Of a DNA stretch of 64,000 bases, positions 45,525-57,848 are shown one piece after another (the stretch's first letter is position 1; every line of letters starts with the position of its first letter). The stretch comes from Ectocarpus siliculosus. Its lineage: Eukaryota; Sar; Phaeophyceae; Ectocarpales; Ectocarpaceae. The notes below the pieces were generated by a model that was not told the origin of the DNA, did not search any database, and saw only the letters and a list, made by a program, of their open reading frames with translations. The DNA lies in NCBI GenBank assembly GCA_000310025.1, contig FN649739.1, forward strand, positions 655,510-719,509, in the 5' to 3' direction. A program made the position numbers and the translations under genes.

Positions 45525-46310
45525 GGTTTCCAAGACGTTTCTGGAACATACCGAAATCGTGCTTCGGCTTGCAAGAATATCGAAAGAAAATGCGGAGACT
45601 GTAAAATGATGGGTGTGTACATATTGCAGTGGTGATTGAATGTTGGGTGTTTGGGTGTTCTTGTGTAAATGGTGGGCTAGGGATGAGAAGGAAGGACAAG
45701 GTTTTAAAGTATTCAGAAGTAGGAAGCAACGTATAATACTGTGAGAGGGAGAATATATACCAGAAGGTAGTCACAACGTGAACGACTATTGAGTGGGCGG
45801 ATGCATGACAGAATCAGGGGTCATCAGCTTGTAGAAGTGTGGTACCAGAGATATGGACCGCGATCGGCGAGGATTGTTTTTTCCCCATCGCCACTTTACC
45901 TATTCGTGCCGGTCAGAGAAGTAGCAAGTGCCCAACAGGACTATCGCGCAATTGGCTGTGTTGGTTGTTGTTGAAACGTGTTGTTTTGTTGGTGTTAGCT
46001 TCAAAAGATATTTCCAAGACGTGTCCGGAATATCGAAAGCAAACGAGGAGGCGGGAATGATTGATGTGTAAGTATTCAACCGGTGAGATAAATGTTGGAT
46101 GTTTGGGTGTTTCTGTGTGTTGGGTGGGGTCATAGAGGGATGGAAAGGAAGGACAAGGTTCTAGGTGGACAGTGACAGAAGTGTAGAATGCAGCGCGTTG
46201 TACTGTGAGAGGGGCCAGCAGCGCGTAGAAACACCGGAGATATGGACCAAGATCGGGGGTGGCTTGTATTCCAATCGTCACTCCACCTATCCGTTCCGGT
46301 CAAGTTAGCA
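45525..46310 (+). repeat. Two diverged direct copies of a ~400-480-bp unit
   Basis: TTTCCAAGACGT(T/G)TC recurs at 45528 and 46009, followed in both by ATCGAAAG(A/C)AAA, GTTGGGTGTTTGGGTGTT or its variant, and GGAAGGACAAGGTT. Further right, GATATGGACC(G/A) recurs at 45851 and 46239 with similar text after it. No coding potential is seen. It is intergenic and may be an old transposon fragment. Confidence 0.6.
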
Positions 46311-46344
46311 ACCAAGAACCGCGCGGTGGGTTCGCCGGAAAATA

Positions 46345-46492
46345 CAGAAACCTGCCCGCGGGTGTGATAGCCCGCATCTGCGATGTTCCGGAGCGTGATA
46401 GCTCTGATGTGATGACGCTGGTGGTGTGATAGCTTTGTGATAGCGTGATAGCCTGGAGGTGTGATAGCCTGGCGCGGTGTGATGGCCGGGGA
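46345..46492 (+). repeat. GTGATAGC-based short tandem repeat
   Basis: The word GTGATAGC occurs six times within about 110 bp, alternating with CCTG-, GGTGG- and GATG-containing spacers. It is a degenerate minisatellite. Confidence 0.7.
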
Positions 46493-47795
46493 AACGCCTT
46501 GATTGGAAAGAGACGACGGGACAAGGACGACAAGTGGACCCACAAAGCACCAAAACCAACCTCTTGTACTGAAGATACACACACCCTACACCAAGAATTC
46601 CATAGTATGTGGCAAAGTTGGTACCGCCAAGCTCAATCCGTCTGTTGAACCCCCAAATTCTCCGTGCTCCACCTTCTGGGAACTGTATCTGCTTGCAGTA
46701 ATCCGTCAATGCTGAGTACATCCAACATAGATCCTCCCGATCATACATGCCACAGTGTGTTCCTCGGATTCGTGCAAACTCGGCGACTCGGCCTGCGCTG
46801 CACCCTTCAACTACCACTGCAATGATACCACCCTGACGCTCACGTTAGCGGTGATTTGTACCAGCTCTCCCTCCGTCGATTCATTGTAATGTTTAGTTTC
46901 TCATTGGCTGACCTGGCTGGCATTGTGTAATCGGCCAAACGCAGCCACACGCCACCAGAAGAACAAACGCGGCATTGTTAGGGTCGCGTGGTATGCCTGG
47001 AATGCATCGTGAATCGATGGTCGTTTCCGTGTTGATATGTCTTGTCTATCTGAGCGTCATTTTTGCTATCGAGAGGGGAGAAAGGGAACGTGAGCACGGA
47101 GTGGACCAAATTAACTAGAACTGCGCGCGCACAGAAGAGGGAGCAATTTATCTGGGAGACAGACCCCGTAAGGGAGAGTTCATCGTTAAAAAGAGAGAAG
47201 GTCGACGTGGGTGGAAGGGAACTGAAGAGATGATTCTTGTAAGAACGACGACAACCGGTGGGGGATATGCGCAGGAACTACGAAGACCGGCGGGGGGGAG
47301 CCCAACCTGGACCAGGAGTGGCTCGAAGATGATAGTATATACTGTGGGCTGTGACTGTTCTTGGGCACGTTGAGCGTCTCTTTTGACACGTTGTTGGTGT
47401 TTGCGTGGAACAGTCCCACAGACCATGGGCAACACCATCCTACAAGAAGAGTAAGTGATCAAACGCAGCGGATTACAGCAGTAGGACTAAAAGCACACAC
47501 TCGCGAACAAGCGAACAAGAAAACAAAATTCCCCCCACATAATATGTCTATGCAAATTCCAAGCAAATAAGTACGCAGGTTGCACGCGAACCGGCACTAC
47601 CGAACGTTACAACGACCAACCATGCGACCGCGATGGCACTTTTTGGACATGTATGTCCTGTTGCGTCGCCCCCGGGAACCTCGTAGTACATACCAAATGG
47701 AAAGCAGCACGCACCTGAGAGATTGGAATGGATACCGCCCTGTGTCAGAATCAGTAGTTTGGAACAGATCAGTACGGTCTCAAGAGCTATGTCCA
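46493..47795. other. Intergenic stretch with one doubtful exon-like segment
   Basis: At 46756-46890 a possible acceptor (CATGCCACAG) is followed by a frame with five cysteines (SSDSCKLGDSACAAPFNYHC) and a TAA at 46888. It has no recognised upstream partner and no match to the exon types of this locus. The rest shows nothing I can name. Confidence 0.25.
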
Positions 47796-48103
47796 TGTTG
47801 AGAAGCGCGATGACCACAAGACCACTAGTCAGTGCTGACTACATGTAGTGGTCTAGTGGTCATCGTGCTTCTCAACAAAGGTTAATGCCCGTGTCCGGTC
47901 TGGCTTTGCAGCCACGAGCATGTACCGATAGACTAGCGATCTCCGGGCGAAACAGCGAACATCACAGGGATGGACGTGTTCGTGGCTGCAAAAGCTAGAC
48001 CGGACACGGGCATTAATTGTTTTCGGAAGCATGATGACCACTACTAGACCACTACAATAGTTAGCGCGGACTAGTGGTCTAGTGGTCATCGTGCTTCTCA
48101 ACA
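47796..48103. mobile_element. MITE-like element made of nested palindromes
   Basis: The outer ends are inverted repeats: TGTTGAGAAGCGCGATGACC at 47796 and GGTCATCGTGCTTCTCAACA ending at 48103. Inside are three hairpins: 47796-47877; 47884-48015 (AATGCCCGTGTCCGGTCT near 47884 against its complement ending near 48015, with an inner GCCACGA stem); and about 48030-48103. No coding region is present. The size (~308 bp) and terminal inverted repeats fit a miniature or foldback DNA transposon. No clear target duplication was seen. Confidence 0.75.
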
Positions 48104-49214
48104 GTCTACAGTACGTTCACAACGGCTGGATCCGAAACGCCGGCCACTCCGCGAACCAAGAGAGGGGAAGGGGGCAGCAAAAACTCAATGACCGCTGTCT
48201 GCTCCTCGTGCCGCCTTTTTGCGAGAGGGCCGGTACGACTGTCTGTGTGCTACAGGCGCCATCCGCAGTTGATAGACATAGAATTTTTGCGGGGGGGGAT
48301 GTTGATGAACCATCCTCGGCTAAGGTCCGATTTTGTTTTGGTGTGTTCGTACAATAGTGTTCTATCCGACCGCCCCTAGACTAGATGTTTGTAGAAAAAA
48401 CTCGTAGCTATGTACAACAAGTACTCCACTAGGGTTTCAAAACCAGATTTGCTGTCTCCTCTAGGGAAAACTTTCGAAACACCAGAAAGCGGGGATGGCC
48501 CGAAAATATCCCCTCCCTCTTTACTAGCTCTGATTGGGCCGAAGATTTCAGCAAAGGGTAAACGAGGGTGAAGAATTGCGAATCCGTCGTCAGATATCCA
48601 AATTCATTCATCGATGGCATTGAGTTACAGCTATCCCAACGTGAAAAATGCGGGGATGGAAGGCTACCACCCCCTCCCCTCGAAACCTAAAAAAAACATT
48701 TCTAAGGGCTGTAAGTCTCAGCACAGGGTAATTTTGGGGTGGGGATAATGAATTTTGAATCAAAAAGGCCCACTTCGCTCTTGTCTCTGAGAAAAAGGCG
48801 CGGAAAATTGACGATTTCCTACAGTTGTTTGGACGTTCTTTTGGTGGTTCCGAAAGCCAAACAAAAACGGTTTTAGAAAATCTCATTTCTTCAGCTGAGC
48901 CGAACATATTTCTATCAACTGTGGATGACGCCTAGACAGTACATTTACGTGCGAAAGTCTTCGGTTCCAATTTACTACCATCAACAAGCGCGTGGGAAAC
49001 TTCCATGCGCCATCCGAACACGACGGGGTGAGACACTCAACAGTCCTATTCGGTGAGCGAGGTGGTCCCATTGATGATGATGGGGGTGTCTTGAGGTGTA
49101 GTAGCGGGAGGCCTGCGATTCCCTAAAAAATCACCATGGATGGCAAGGAATCGGTACCGGGGTTTTAGCGAATTGCACCGAACAGGCTGTTGCGATGTGC
49201 GTTTTTCTGTCCGG
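48104..49214. other. Intergenic stretch before copy B of the 5' block
   Basis: No supported gene. It contains several A- and G-runs (for example GCGGGGGGGGAT near 48290) and no repeat family recognised elsewhere in the window. Confidence 0.4.
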
Positions 49215-50451
49215 TGCGATGGCGAGATGTGAGATGACGAGATGACACCGAAACGTGCAGCCGAAGGGGCACATCTTTTTTTGTTCAATTTTTTGGTTCT
49301 GGACGCTGATTGGCTCACTCTGCTACGCGCATCTCCCCGCCTCCCTCCTTGCTCCATTTCCTCTTCTATGTCTGCTGCTTCCCTTTCATCGGCCACCGAC
49401 AAAGTCGACTGCCCGTCCCACCCCCATCACCCGATTACAACGTGAGTCCTGTTTCTCGCGCTTACCTCATCTAAAGGGGCAGCCATCATACATATGCATA
49501 TACCAACCTCGATCAACGTTGGCCTACAATCCAATTGCAAAGTTTCCTGCGTCTTTGGTTCTGCCACCACCTACCGCTTCTACGCTGCTCCCTGCTGTTA
49601 CTCCCTGTGCTACTGCTCCTGCACACCCATGTGGTATTGTTGTGAATTGTCGAAAACGGACCATGTACAGCAGCGACTCGGACACAACGGAAATGGCAAC
49701 TTGTTAGATTGCTGCGGCGGGTCATCATCCATCACCAGTGTCAAAGTTTCGGTTGGAGGTTGCAGTACAAGTAGGCCTCTTTCTGGCCGTAAGTATGAAC
49801 TTCTGTGCATGTGGTGCTCCAGACGATGTGTGTACCAATCTTCAGACTCTCTTTTTGTATCCTCTGAATGAAGGACGGGGTTGCACGCGTAGTCGATTTA
49901 GCGGGAGAGCCAAAGCGATACGGGTTCGCGGAACATTTAAAAAAAAAAACTCGCCCATGGTTCTTCGAAGAGAACTCGGGAACGCAACGACACTGTTGAG
50001 TTGTTGTGACTTCAGATTTTCAACGCCGCCTAGGCACCACGAAGCGACAGAGCATCCTGCCCAGAAACGCATGCCGGGGATTTCCTCCAAATACTCGTTC
50101 TACATACGCAAAGTAATTTATCTAGACTATCTGGTGTACAATTTTTGCACTACTGTAGCTCTCCTGCCCGAAATACTGTTGTAATCTCGGATTGGGAGAC
50201 GCATCTAGATTTCGGAACGAAATCGGGAAGAGTCAGATATTCCAGAAACGATGTTGGAAAATCACCCCACCTAGATTAGTCCCCTTTTTCCCTCCCGAAA
50301 TATGCCGGAGCAGAGAAGAAGGGATATATTTGAGAGAATCCCACCCGCCCTACACAACGCTTACTATATTCATGAACTTACTGACCATTCAAACACTTTG
50401 GGCCTGGGCACACCCAGCCCAAAGGATTACTTGTGGCGAGGCCCTCCTGCA

Positions 50452-50592
50452 GGCGCAGGAGGCCTCACTCAACCAAATTTAATACTTACATCGAATGATC
50501 TGGGTAAGGGATAAGAATACTGTATTTTTATCCCTTACCCAGATCATTCATTGTAAGTATTGGATTTGGTTGGGTGAGGCCTCCTGCGCCGG
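50452..50592. repeat. Long near-perfect hairpin (about 60-bp arms)
   Basis: The arms at 50452-50514 and 50529-50592 are inverted copies with very few mismatches (GATCTGGGTAAGGGATA against TATCCCTTACCCAGATC at the loop). The loop is about 14 bases. The hairpin lies inside the ~640-bp insertion unique to copy B and is probably the core of a foldback or MITE insertion. Confidence 0.85.
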
Positions 50593-51902
50593 CCTGTGGT
50601 CCCGCCCATTACTTTCTTATTGATTGTCCGATCTGCCACATCTTCGTTATTGACCACTCACGCCTCTAAGCTAGGTCTCGCCCACCCAAACATTCTTCTT
50701 TTTCCGCGGCGAGCATACCTAATACAATACTACCTCCGGAGGAATACAGAGTTCCGTTGCTTTTTTTTAAGTCCAGGCTGGCGATCCTCTCTCTTTTCTC
50801 TCTCCACCTCCCTCCCTCCCTCTCTCCCTCTCTCTCGCTCGCTCTCGCGCTCCGTCGCTCTCCCTCGCTGACTGACTGTCTGTCTATCTGTCTGTCCATT
50901 TTTCTCTCTCTCTCTGATACATTGACAAACGCATCAACTCCATCATTCATCTATCGGTTCAGCTGCTCGGCTCGTCTGTAACAGGCCTCCGAAGGGGCAG
51001 AAGTGTACTTGCCCGGGACGAAGAGTACCTTTTGACTTGTTTCAAGGTTGTTCTCAAGATTTCTCACAGGGGATCGTTCTCCATACCTTCGTCCAACACA
51101 TCTTCAACAGATCGCACTGTTACACCCGTTTTGCCCGTTTTGCCAATTCCGTCGACGGGAACAGAAATATTTGAAGCAACATCGGCGGTCCTCCCCTTTC
51201 AAATGGGAGTATGAGGGTGTTTGCCTCTGCGCTGGCACTCTGGGCGACTGGCGTAGCGAACGGTGAGCATTGGCACACAAGAGCGTACTCAACCATGAGC
51301 GTAAAACGCGCGCCGAAATACGTAGGGCGTTTTTCTTGTAGGACCGGCAGAACATATATTCTAACTTGGCATGTGTTTTAGAGGCAGAGCCGGGTCGATA
51401 CGCGTCCTACCAAAATCGCATGTCGATTTTGTACGACATTTTGTAGGATATTTTGAAAGACAGAGACAGATGATTGGCTGTTGGTCACGCCGTAGATGGG
51501 GAATCCCCCGAAAGACGTAGCGCAGCAGCAACATGCACAAACACGTAGGAAATACATGCGACAACCAGCACACCAGCACACGAGACTGCTGTAGGCCAAG
51601 GGCAGCCAAAGAACACATCATCGGAGGCGTCGGTTGCGACCGCCAGAACCCGTTGCCTCCTGTCGGTAGCACAAGCGAGAGAGGTGACACAGGTCAATCT
51701 GCTGTCTGTCGCATCTATCTACAGGCCGACCTTTGAGCTTCCAACACAGATTTACCCCCAAACTAGAGAGACGATGAGACGTACACCTTGCTGAAGGCCA
51801 AGAGCGACAAAGGAAAAAATCGTAGGAGGCGTCCTGGGCGGGTATTTGGGCCTGTTGCCTGCTGCTAGGAGCGCCAGCGAGGGAAACGTTGTGCACATCT
51901 AC

Positions 51903-51934
<32 letters not shown>

Positions 51935-51965
51935 GGGAGCAGCAGAGGCGTCAGCAGCAGCAAGC
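51903..51965 (+). repeat. CAG trinucleotide repeat
   Basis: About ten uninterrupted CAG units followed by broken ones (GAGGGAGCAGCAGAGG). Copy A has only a short CAGCAGAGCAGCGGCAG at the matching place (11720), so the tract expanded after duplication. Confidence 0.85.
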
Positions 51966-52364
51966 AAGTGGTTGATTGCTGAGGGCTTGTGCACACCACA
52001 CAACACTTTCACTCATCCCCGCGCTGCTACACAACAGAAGAAGTCCTACATATACATCCGATTGTTGGTGTTGGGTTAGGCATCAGCATGTGCAGTGACC
52101 ATGGCAGCCTCTGTGTGATGGCGTAGCCTCCATCCATATCTATCGTCGCCTGCTTGGCCTCCCTCTCTCCGCTCCTTCTTTTTCGCGCTTCGGGCGGATG
52201 TGTTTTTATATGTTTTTTCGGCACCTATGTGCCGGAGGTGAGCCCACAATCGTATGCCCTGGGCTCGGCTCGCGAACTTATTGAACAAGGTAAAAACTAA
52301 CTCCTTCAGTACCTTCCCGTCCCCTACACCGCACGTTTCCTATTGTTTCCGGTGGCGACGCCAG

Positions 52365-55300
52365 CGCGGAACTCGTGCTTGGACCCAGAGAATGATCTCT
52401 ACGGGTGCGAGGCCGGCAATACCCAAATGTGAGGTCACCGCACAACATGTGTTCGAAGAACCATCAAGCTTGTACAGAGTCCTAAGGAGGGCTATCAACA
52501 GGATTTGCACGGTTAGGCCGTATGCTACACAAACCATCTAAACCGCTATGTGCGAATGATGCAAGGTCGACGGCGACCAGCATTTCCAAATATTCACCCA
52601 CACACGTCCCAAGGCAGAAACATGGAGGGCCTTAGCACTCCCTGCAAGAATCGTTTGAAGTTGCTTCCCGCCATTTTCCCAATGCCAACGCTTTTCAGTT
52701 CTTGATACACTCTTTGGGTGTATGTATGTGAATGATGCGATATGGCTCTGAATCTCCACGCTTCCACAGCTATCTCGACAACTGCGGAATCGGGGGCGAA
52801 GATTTGGAGGACCTGGCGACATGCTTCGACAGCGCTGGACGCTCATCGGTCACAGTAATGTATTACAAATAATTATGGGCCATGACGACGCACAGAATTC
52901 GGTGCGAAAGTCACAGACCGCGATGTCAGGGTTGGATATGATCTTCTACTACTCTAAACTATCACCGCGGTTTCGGGAGTTCAAGCTTTCCCGGAGGCTG
53001 CTCAGTAGCCTGGTCAAAACGCGTGTCTGTGGGGAACTCCTTGTATACAGCACCCACCCTTGGTCGCGAAAGATCGTCCGACCTTGCAAAGCCTGGAATT
53101 TCCCGACCTTGCAAAGCCTGGTATTTGACAACTTTCATGTTCGTAAACCACTCGTTCATTGCTGTTACAACGGTTCCAACATCTCCACTTGCAAAACCCT
53201 CGTTCCAAGTTGAGTACGGCGTTGTGGGCCAGAGGTAAAAGACGAACACGATTCGGCGAATATGGCGCTCACTCCCCGCACGACGGGAACTACCCCACCA
53301 CGAAACTTTGTGGAACGTGTTTTTGGGGATCGTTGGCGGTTCTCGTGTTGCTGTGGTGTCGCACCAGCTTTCATTGTAGTGTGCCTCCGGGTGACAAAGG
53401 TTGTGTTGCCGTTGACTACAGTATTTTCTAAATTCGCCCCGTCGGTACTCCCGGTTTCGCGTCTGCTCTGCGCGGTGCAAATCAGCGAGGTGCACAACAA
53501 TGAGCTCACTTCGCTCCCCGTGGGGCTTTTCGATGGTCTGGATGAGCCTCCTGTGAGTTGTATGACGCCTCGACTTTTTCTCTGTGCAGCTCACCCCCCT
53601 GAGCTACCGAACGCACCCTGCTAGTTCGAGAGTATCGAACTCGATCGGTGCGAGCACGGCATGGACTGGACGAGGAGGACGCTCGCAGTAGACTCTTTAC
53701 GTCAAATGCCCGTTCTTGTAACCCACGCTTACCCCCCGCACAACGGGAGCTACCACAACGCGAAAAGCTTTCGCTGATGTTGAATGTGTGCTTGGTGATC
53801 GCTCAAGGTTACGCGTTTGCCGGTGTCGTCGCACCAGCCTTGTTCGGGTGCCTCTCGGCGACGTAAACTGATGTTGCCGTTGGTATCATCTGTTCTGAAC
53901 GCATACCGCCGTCATTCCTCGTTGGCGTCCGCTTTGTGCTGTACGTATCAGCTCTCTGCATGCCAACCAGTTCACTTCGCTCCCCGCGGAGCTTTTCGAT
54001 GGTCTGGATCAGCTGCAAATTCTGTGAGTTGTGTGATGCCTCGTCTTCCTCGTGCTGCAGCTCGTCCACCCGAGCTACAGAACGCAACCGGTTGCTCGAG
54101 AGTACTAGGGTATGATGGTTGCCCACCCCTGGGACGGGATGGCCACCGGGAAAAATATGCTTTCGGAAGGAAATGTGTCAAATTGTGTCATTGGACATTC
54201 CGAGTTCTATAGGTGAAATCCATTTGGAACTAGGTGCACTAGTTGGTGTGTGCTTTGGAAACCGTCTCTGCAGGAAGACGTTGTAGCACAAGTTGCAGGA
54301 GTTGTACAGGTATACTCCTTGCGATTTCGCTAGGATGAGTCCCAGACCACGAACGTTCAAATATTTTGTCCTGATTTGCGTGTCAAAGGCGCAGCGACGG
54401 GGTTTACACCCATCAGCAGCAGAACGAGTAGGCATCGCTCTTGACCCTGGCTGGCGTTGTTGTCGATAGCTTCTGTTGGAGAATAGGAGGATTTTTGGCT
54501 CAAAAGAATCGTGGCGAAGCTCTCGCGCGAATCAAGCGTCTTTGCAATTTTCGACGGAAAGTGATAGTCTCTTAGAGTACGGTCTTGCACGAAACTTCTG
54601 GATCCAGTAGATATCAGCGGTCCTGTTCTCCCTAGTGTCTATACACACCGAATTTCGTAACAGGGGCAGAGATGCCGCTCTTTGTTTTTTGAACGATAGT
54701 GAGAGCGTCGTTCGGTGGTTAGACGGTTGACATGCATTTGCCAGCAGGCGATGCCATCCTATGCAAGAGGTGATGGTATCCGATCCCCAACAACTTGGTA
54801 GCCATGTGTGGAGGATGAGGATGAATACCTCGTGCGTGTGGCTCGTGCGTGATTACAGACTTGGCATCAACCGCGCTAACCGGCTGACCAATGAAAATAC
54901 GTCAGGCTTATAAAGACCATGATCAGGGGGCTTGTGCGCTTGTGCGTGATCATACGTATGGCGGGTATGAGACAAAACAGGGTATAAAATAATCAGGGAA
55001 GGAAGGAGTTCAAAAATTCATGATTTGGGGAGAATACGGATGTGCACCACCGCCATCTCGTCAATATGCGCCACAATAACGTGCGCATTATGCTCCGCGG
55101 TCAATGTTCCCAGCATGTCTATAACATCCCCCGCCCAGAAGCTGTATTAGCAAGGTAGATGGAAAAACGTACAACGAGGTCTATTGTGAGCCGAAAACGT
55201 GCCAATACAAAACATGTCCAACATGTGTGTCTCAATATTGCGCTTCTTCGATAGAACATATCACGATACGTGCCGGATTGAATTCCTTTTAGCCAATCCC

Positions 55301-55901
55301 CCCCCCCCCAACGCTGCACCATTGCACCAACCCCCCAATAGTGATGACGTACCATTACAATGTATCGCTGGTTGTTGGCCGTGTTTGCATGTTTGCTTGT
55401 TCGTTAGTGGTCTCTCCACCGTGTGCCTGTTTCTGCCTCTTATTTCTTGTTATTTTCGGCCTGGTCCCTTTTTGTCCTCGCTCTTTTTCATTTTATTTTC
55501 ATTTTTATTTTCTCTTCTTCTTACTGTTTCCATTTTTTTTATTTTTTCTCTTTTTTCTCTTTTTCTCTATTTTTTTCTCTCTTTTTCTGTGCCAGATGGC
55601 CTTGTCTCTGCTTGCGTTGTTAAGTACCAAGATTGAACCAAGGGGGTCAACCCATGATAGATAGTGACTCCTAGTCTCAGTTGATACCTCGCATAGCGCG
55701 CAGAGGGAGTGGAGGATTCCAGAATATCTGTCGTTGATTTCTATTGACTTGCGGACCCCACGGGGCCAGTTTATTTGAGTGCACCTTTTTAGGGTAAGTT
55801 AACCTGTGACCACGGGAATCGACCGCGTCGAGTGTTGGATCAGTACGGACATACGAGGGTACTGGGCAGAGAGAGATCGGAACGAGGTTTTTAATGTGAA
55901 G

Positions 55902-55936
<35 letters not shown>

Positions 55937-57848
55937 TAAGAAACATTTGATCGCATTGCATCCGCGACAGCACCGCACTGAGTGGACGAAGAGAACGTTT
56001 ACGTCGACTGGCGGTATGGCGGGTTAACTCCCCTTTCTTGGTGCGCACGCTGTTCCGCTCTCGAACTCCTCAGGCACCTACTAGGGAACAGCTTGACGAC
56101 CCTTCCATCAGGCCTGTTCGATGGGCTACATGTTCTCAGAGTTCTATCTCTCAGCGAGAATGCCCTTGTAGCGCTTCCCGCTGGTATATTCAACGACCTC
56201 GGCGCCTTACAGGCCCTGTAAGTAGTAGGTCGGCCGTACGAAGACCTTGCGACTGCTTGTATGTGAACACGCAATGAGTTGTCGTCTGCAACGACCGGTG
56301 TTGGTGATATCTGTCCGGTGTTGAACTCTATGTAAGCTAAGATATAGCAGCGTGCCGGGACGTTCTTCATGCCTACTTCGCGGCAGCGAGGCAGTATGGA
56401 AATGCACGCCAGCACGTTCCACGGAGCAGTCACCTGATTGTGAAGTCATGTCTACAAATCGATTGTCCTATCGTGAAAATATTCGTGTTCTCCAGCCTTG
56501 TCAACTTGGCCATGCAGACAGTAGCACACGCAAACAGAGTAGACTAATACACAAGACACGATAGGTACTAGAAGCACAGGGGTGGTGCAGCGTTCGTTCC
56601 GGAACATTGCATGCAGCGAAATGAAACATGTCCGTAACGAAACGCACTCTCCCGCCGCGCTGCGCCGGTTTCTCTATACAACACTTTCAGGTACCTGCAT
56701 CAGAACTCGCTTTCCATGCTACGGGTTGGGGTATTCGACGACTTGGAGTCGCTTACGCAGCTGTGAGTGCACGGCCGAATGTTTGTGGCTATTGTCACGC
56801 TCAAACCTTCACCGCTCCACCCTCATCCATGGTATCTGAAAAATGAGCCCGACGCGGTTACTCGTACAGGTAGTGCTGCTTGAGGTGGAGTACTACATGA
56901 AAAATGGTTGCAGGTGTTGCGTACTAATCTCGGGCCTCCAATAGGCGTTCAGTTCTAACGTACCGCGGCTACGTTTGCTTGAAGCACAAACAATCCGTTA
57001 AATGCGGCAAAGTAGTTTTTGTGCGTCCCACAGTTGTGGCGGCCACTGGTGTCAAGATCAATTGGAAGACAGTGTCTTTCCCAGTTGTTTGAAACCCTCC
57101 AACACCTTATTGTCTTTCTTTCGATCTGGGCGACAATGTTGATTTCATTGGCACCTTCCACCTTGTGACGATTACTGTTTTTAGACATCGTACGCACTCT
57201 AGCAGATCGAGGCATATTTCTGACCAGGCTATAGCCAACTCATCCGATACCGTCGACATGTCGTTCCGTGAAATCGTTCGCGCATTCATGGAGTTCGCTA
57301 CCTGGTTTCTCACATGTTCTCGCTCTTTTGCTCTGTGCAGGAGGTTGGAAGATAACGACGACTTACAGTGCCTACCCTCGTTGACCGGGTGAGCAACCGC
57401 CGGTGGTGCGGCGTCCTTAAGATGATTTTCGCGCCACAAGCAACACGAGGATATATATATATATATATATATCGTTTTCGTGATCTGTGTGTTCCTCCAA
57501 GCACTGCTATAGCCGTGGAGCGCCTTCCGGGACATAGATGTTGCCCTAGCTTCTCCAGCTGAATATCCGCGGTGTACCTAGAAGGGTGATCCTTTCTACG
57601 CAATCTCTCCCCCCCGAGGATGCTTTGGAGTTCCCCGAGCGCAGTTGATATCGGCGATATTAATGAGTGAGATAAGAAGCTTCGTCCTGTGGAGTCGCCG
57701 CCGACAGGTGGTCGAACGATCGTTACACCCCTCTCTTCGCTGAAACCGAACGTTTTCTCGATGGTGCTTTCGCCCCGTTTCAGGTCACCTCTTCTCGCGG
57801 ACGACAAGCTGTTCCTCCCAGATGGCTTTGAAGATGACGGCATATGCT
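52365..57848 (+). CDS. Second array, module A
   Basis: Exons: F 52365-52428, D 52770-52859, LRR 53486-53552 (67 bp, frame-breaking), LRR 53952-54023, double LRR 56074-56217, LRR 56691-56762, C 57341-57388, B 57784-57848. F is RNSCLDPENDLYGCEAGNT. D is LDNCGIGGEDLEDLATCF. The 144-bp exon encodes two complete repeats without an intron (LTTLPSGLFDGLHVL and LVALPAGIFNDLGAL). The 56691 LRR is LSMLRVGVFDDLESL, lacking the usual proline. C (RLEDNDDLQCLPSLTG) and B (LLADDKLFLPDGFEDDG) are subtype 1. The 54023-56074 interval is enlarged by a SINE-like copy. Confidence 0.6.

Larger units (their letters stand above)
49215..52275 (+). repeat. Dispersed ~2.5-kb block, copy B (probable 5' region of the second LRR gene)
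   Basis: Collinear with 9515-12060 but longer, mainly through a ~640-bp insertion at about 50094-50737 that the other copy lacks: copy A runs GATCATTTCCTCCG then GGAGGAATGCAAAG (10384-10419), while here the halves are separated. The word CCTCC stands at both insertion borders. The candidate early exon (YEGVCLCAGTLGDWRSE, donor after 51259) is conserved. An F-type exon follows 90 bp after the block. Confidence 0.6.

Noticed and set aside
46305-46817. 170-residue minus-strand frame in the intergenic region
   Set aside because: It runs through the GTGATAGC repeats and has no recognisable domain, splice context or second copy.
46756-46890. Cysteine-containing exon-like segment ending in TAA
   Set aside because: One acceptor-like site and five cysteines are not enough without a partner exon or a paralogue; noted only as doubtful.
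55800-55870. Possible polymerase III B box (GGGAATCGACC) in the SINE-like element
   Set aside because: The match to the B-box consensus is poor and no A box was found at the right distance.
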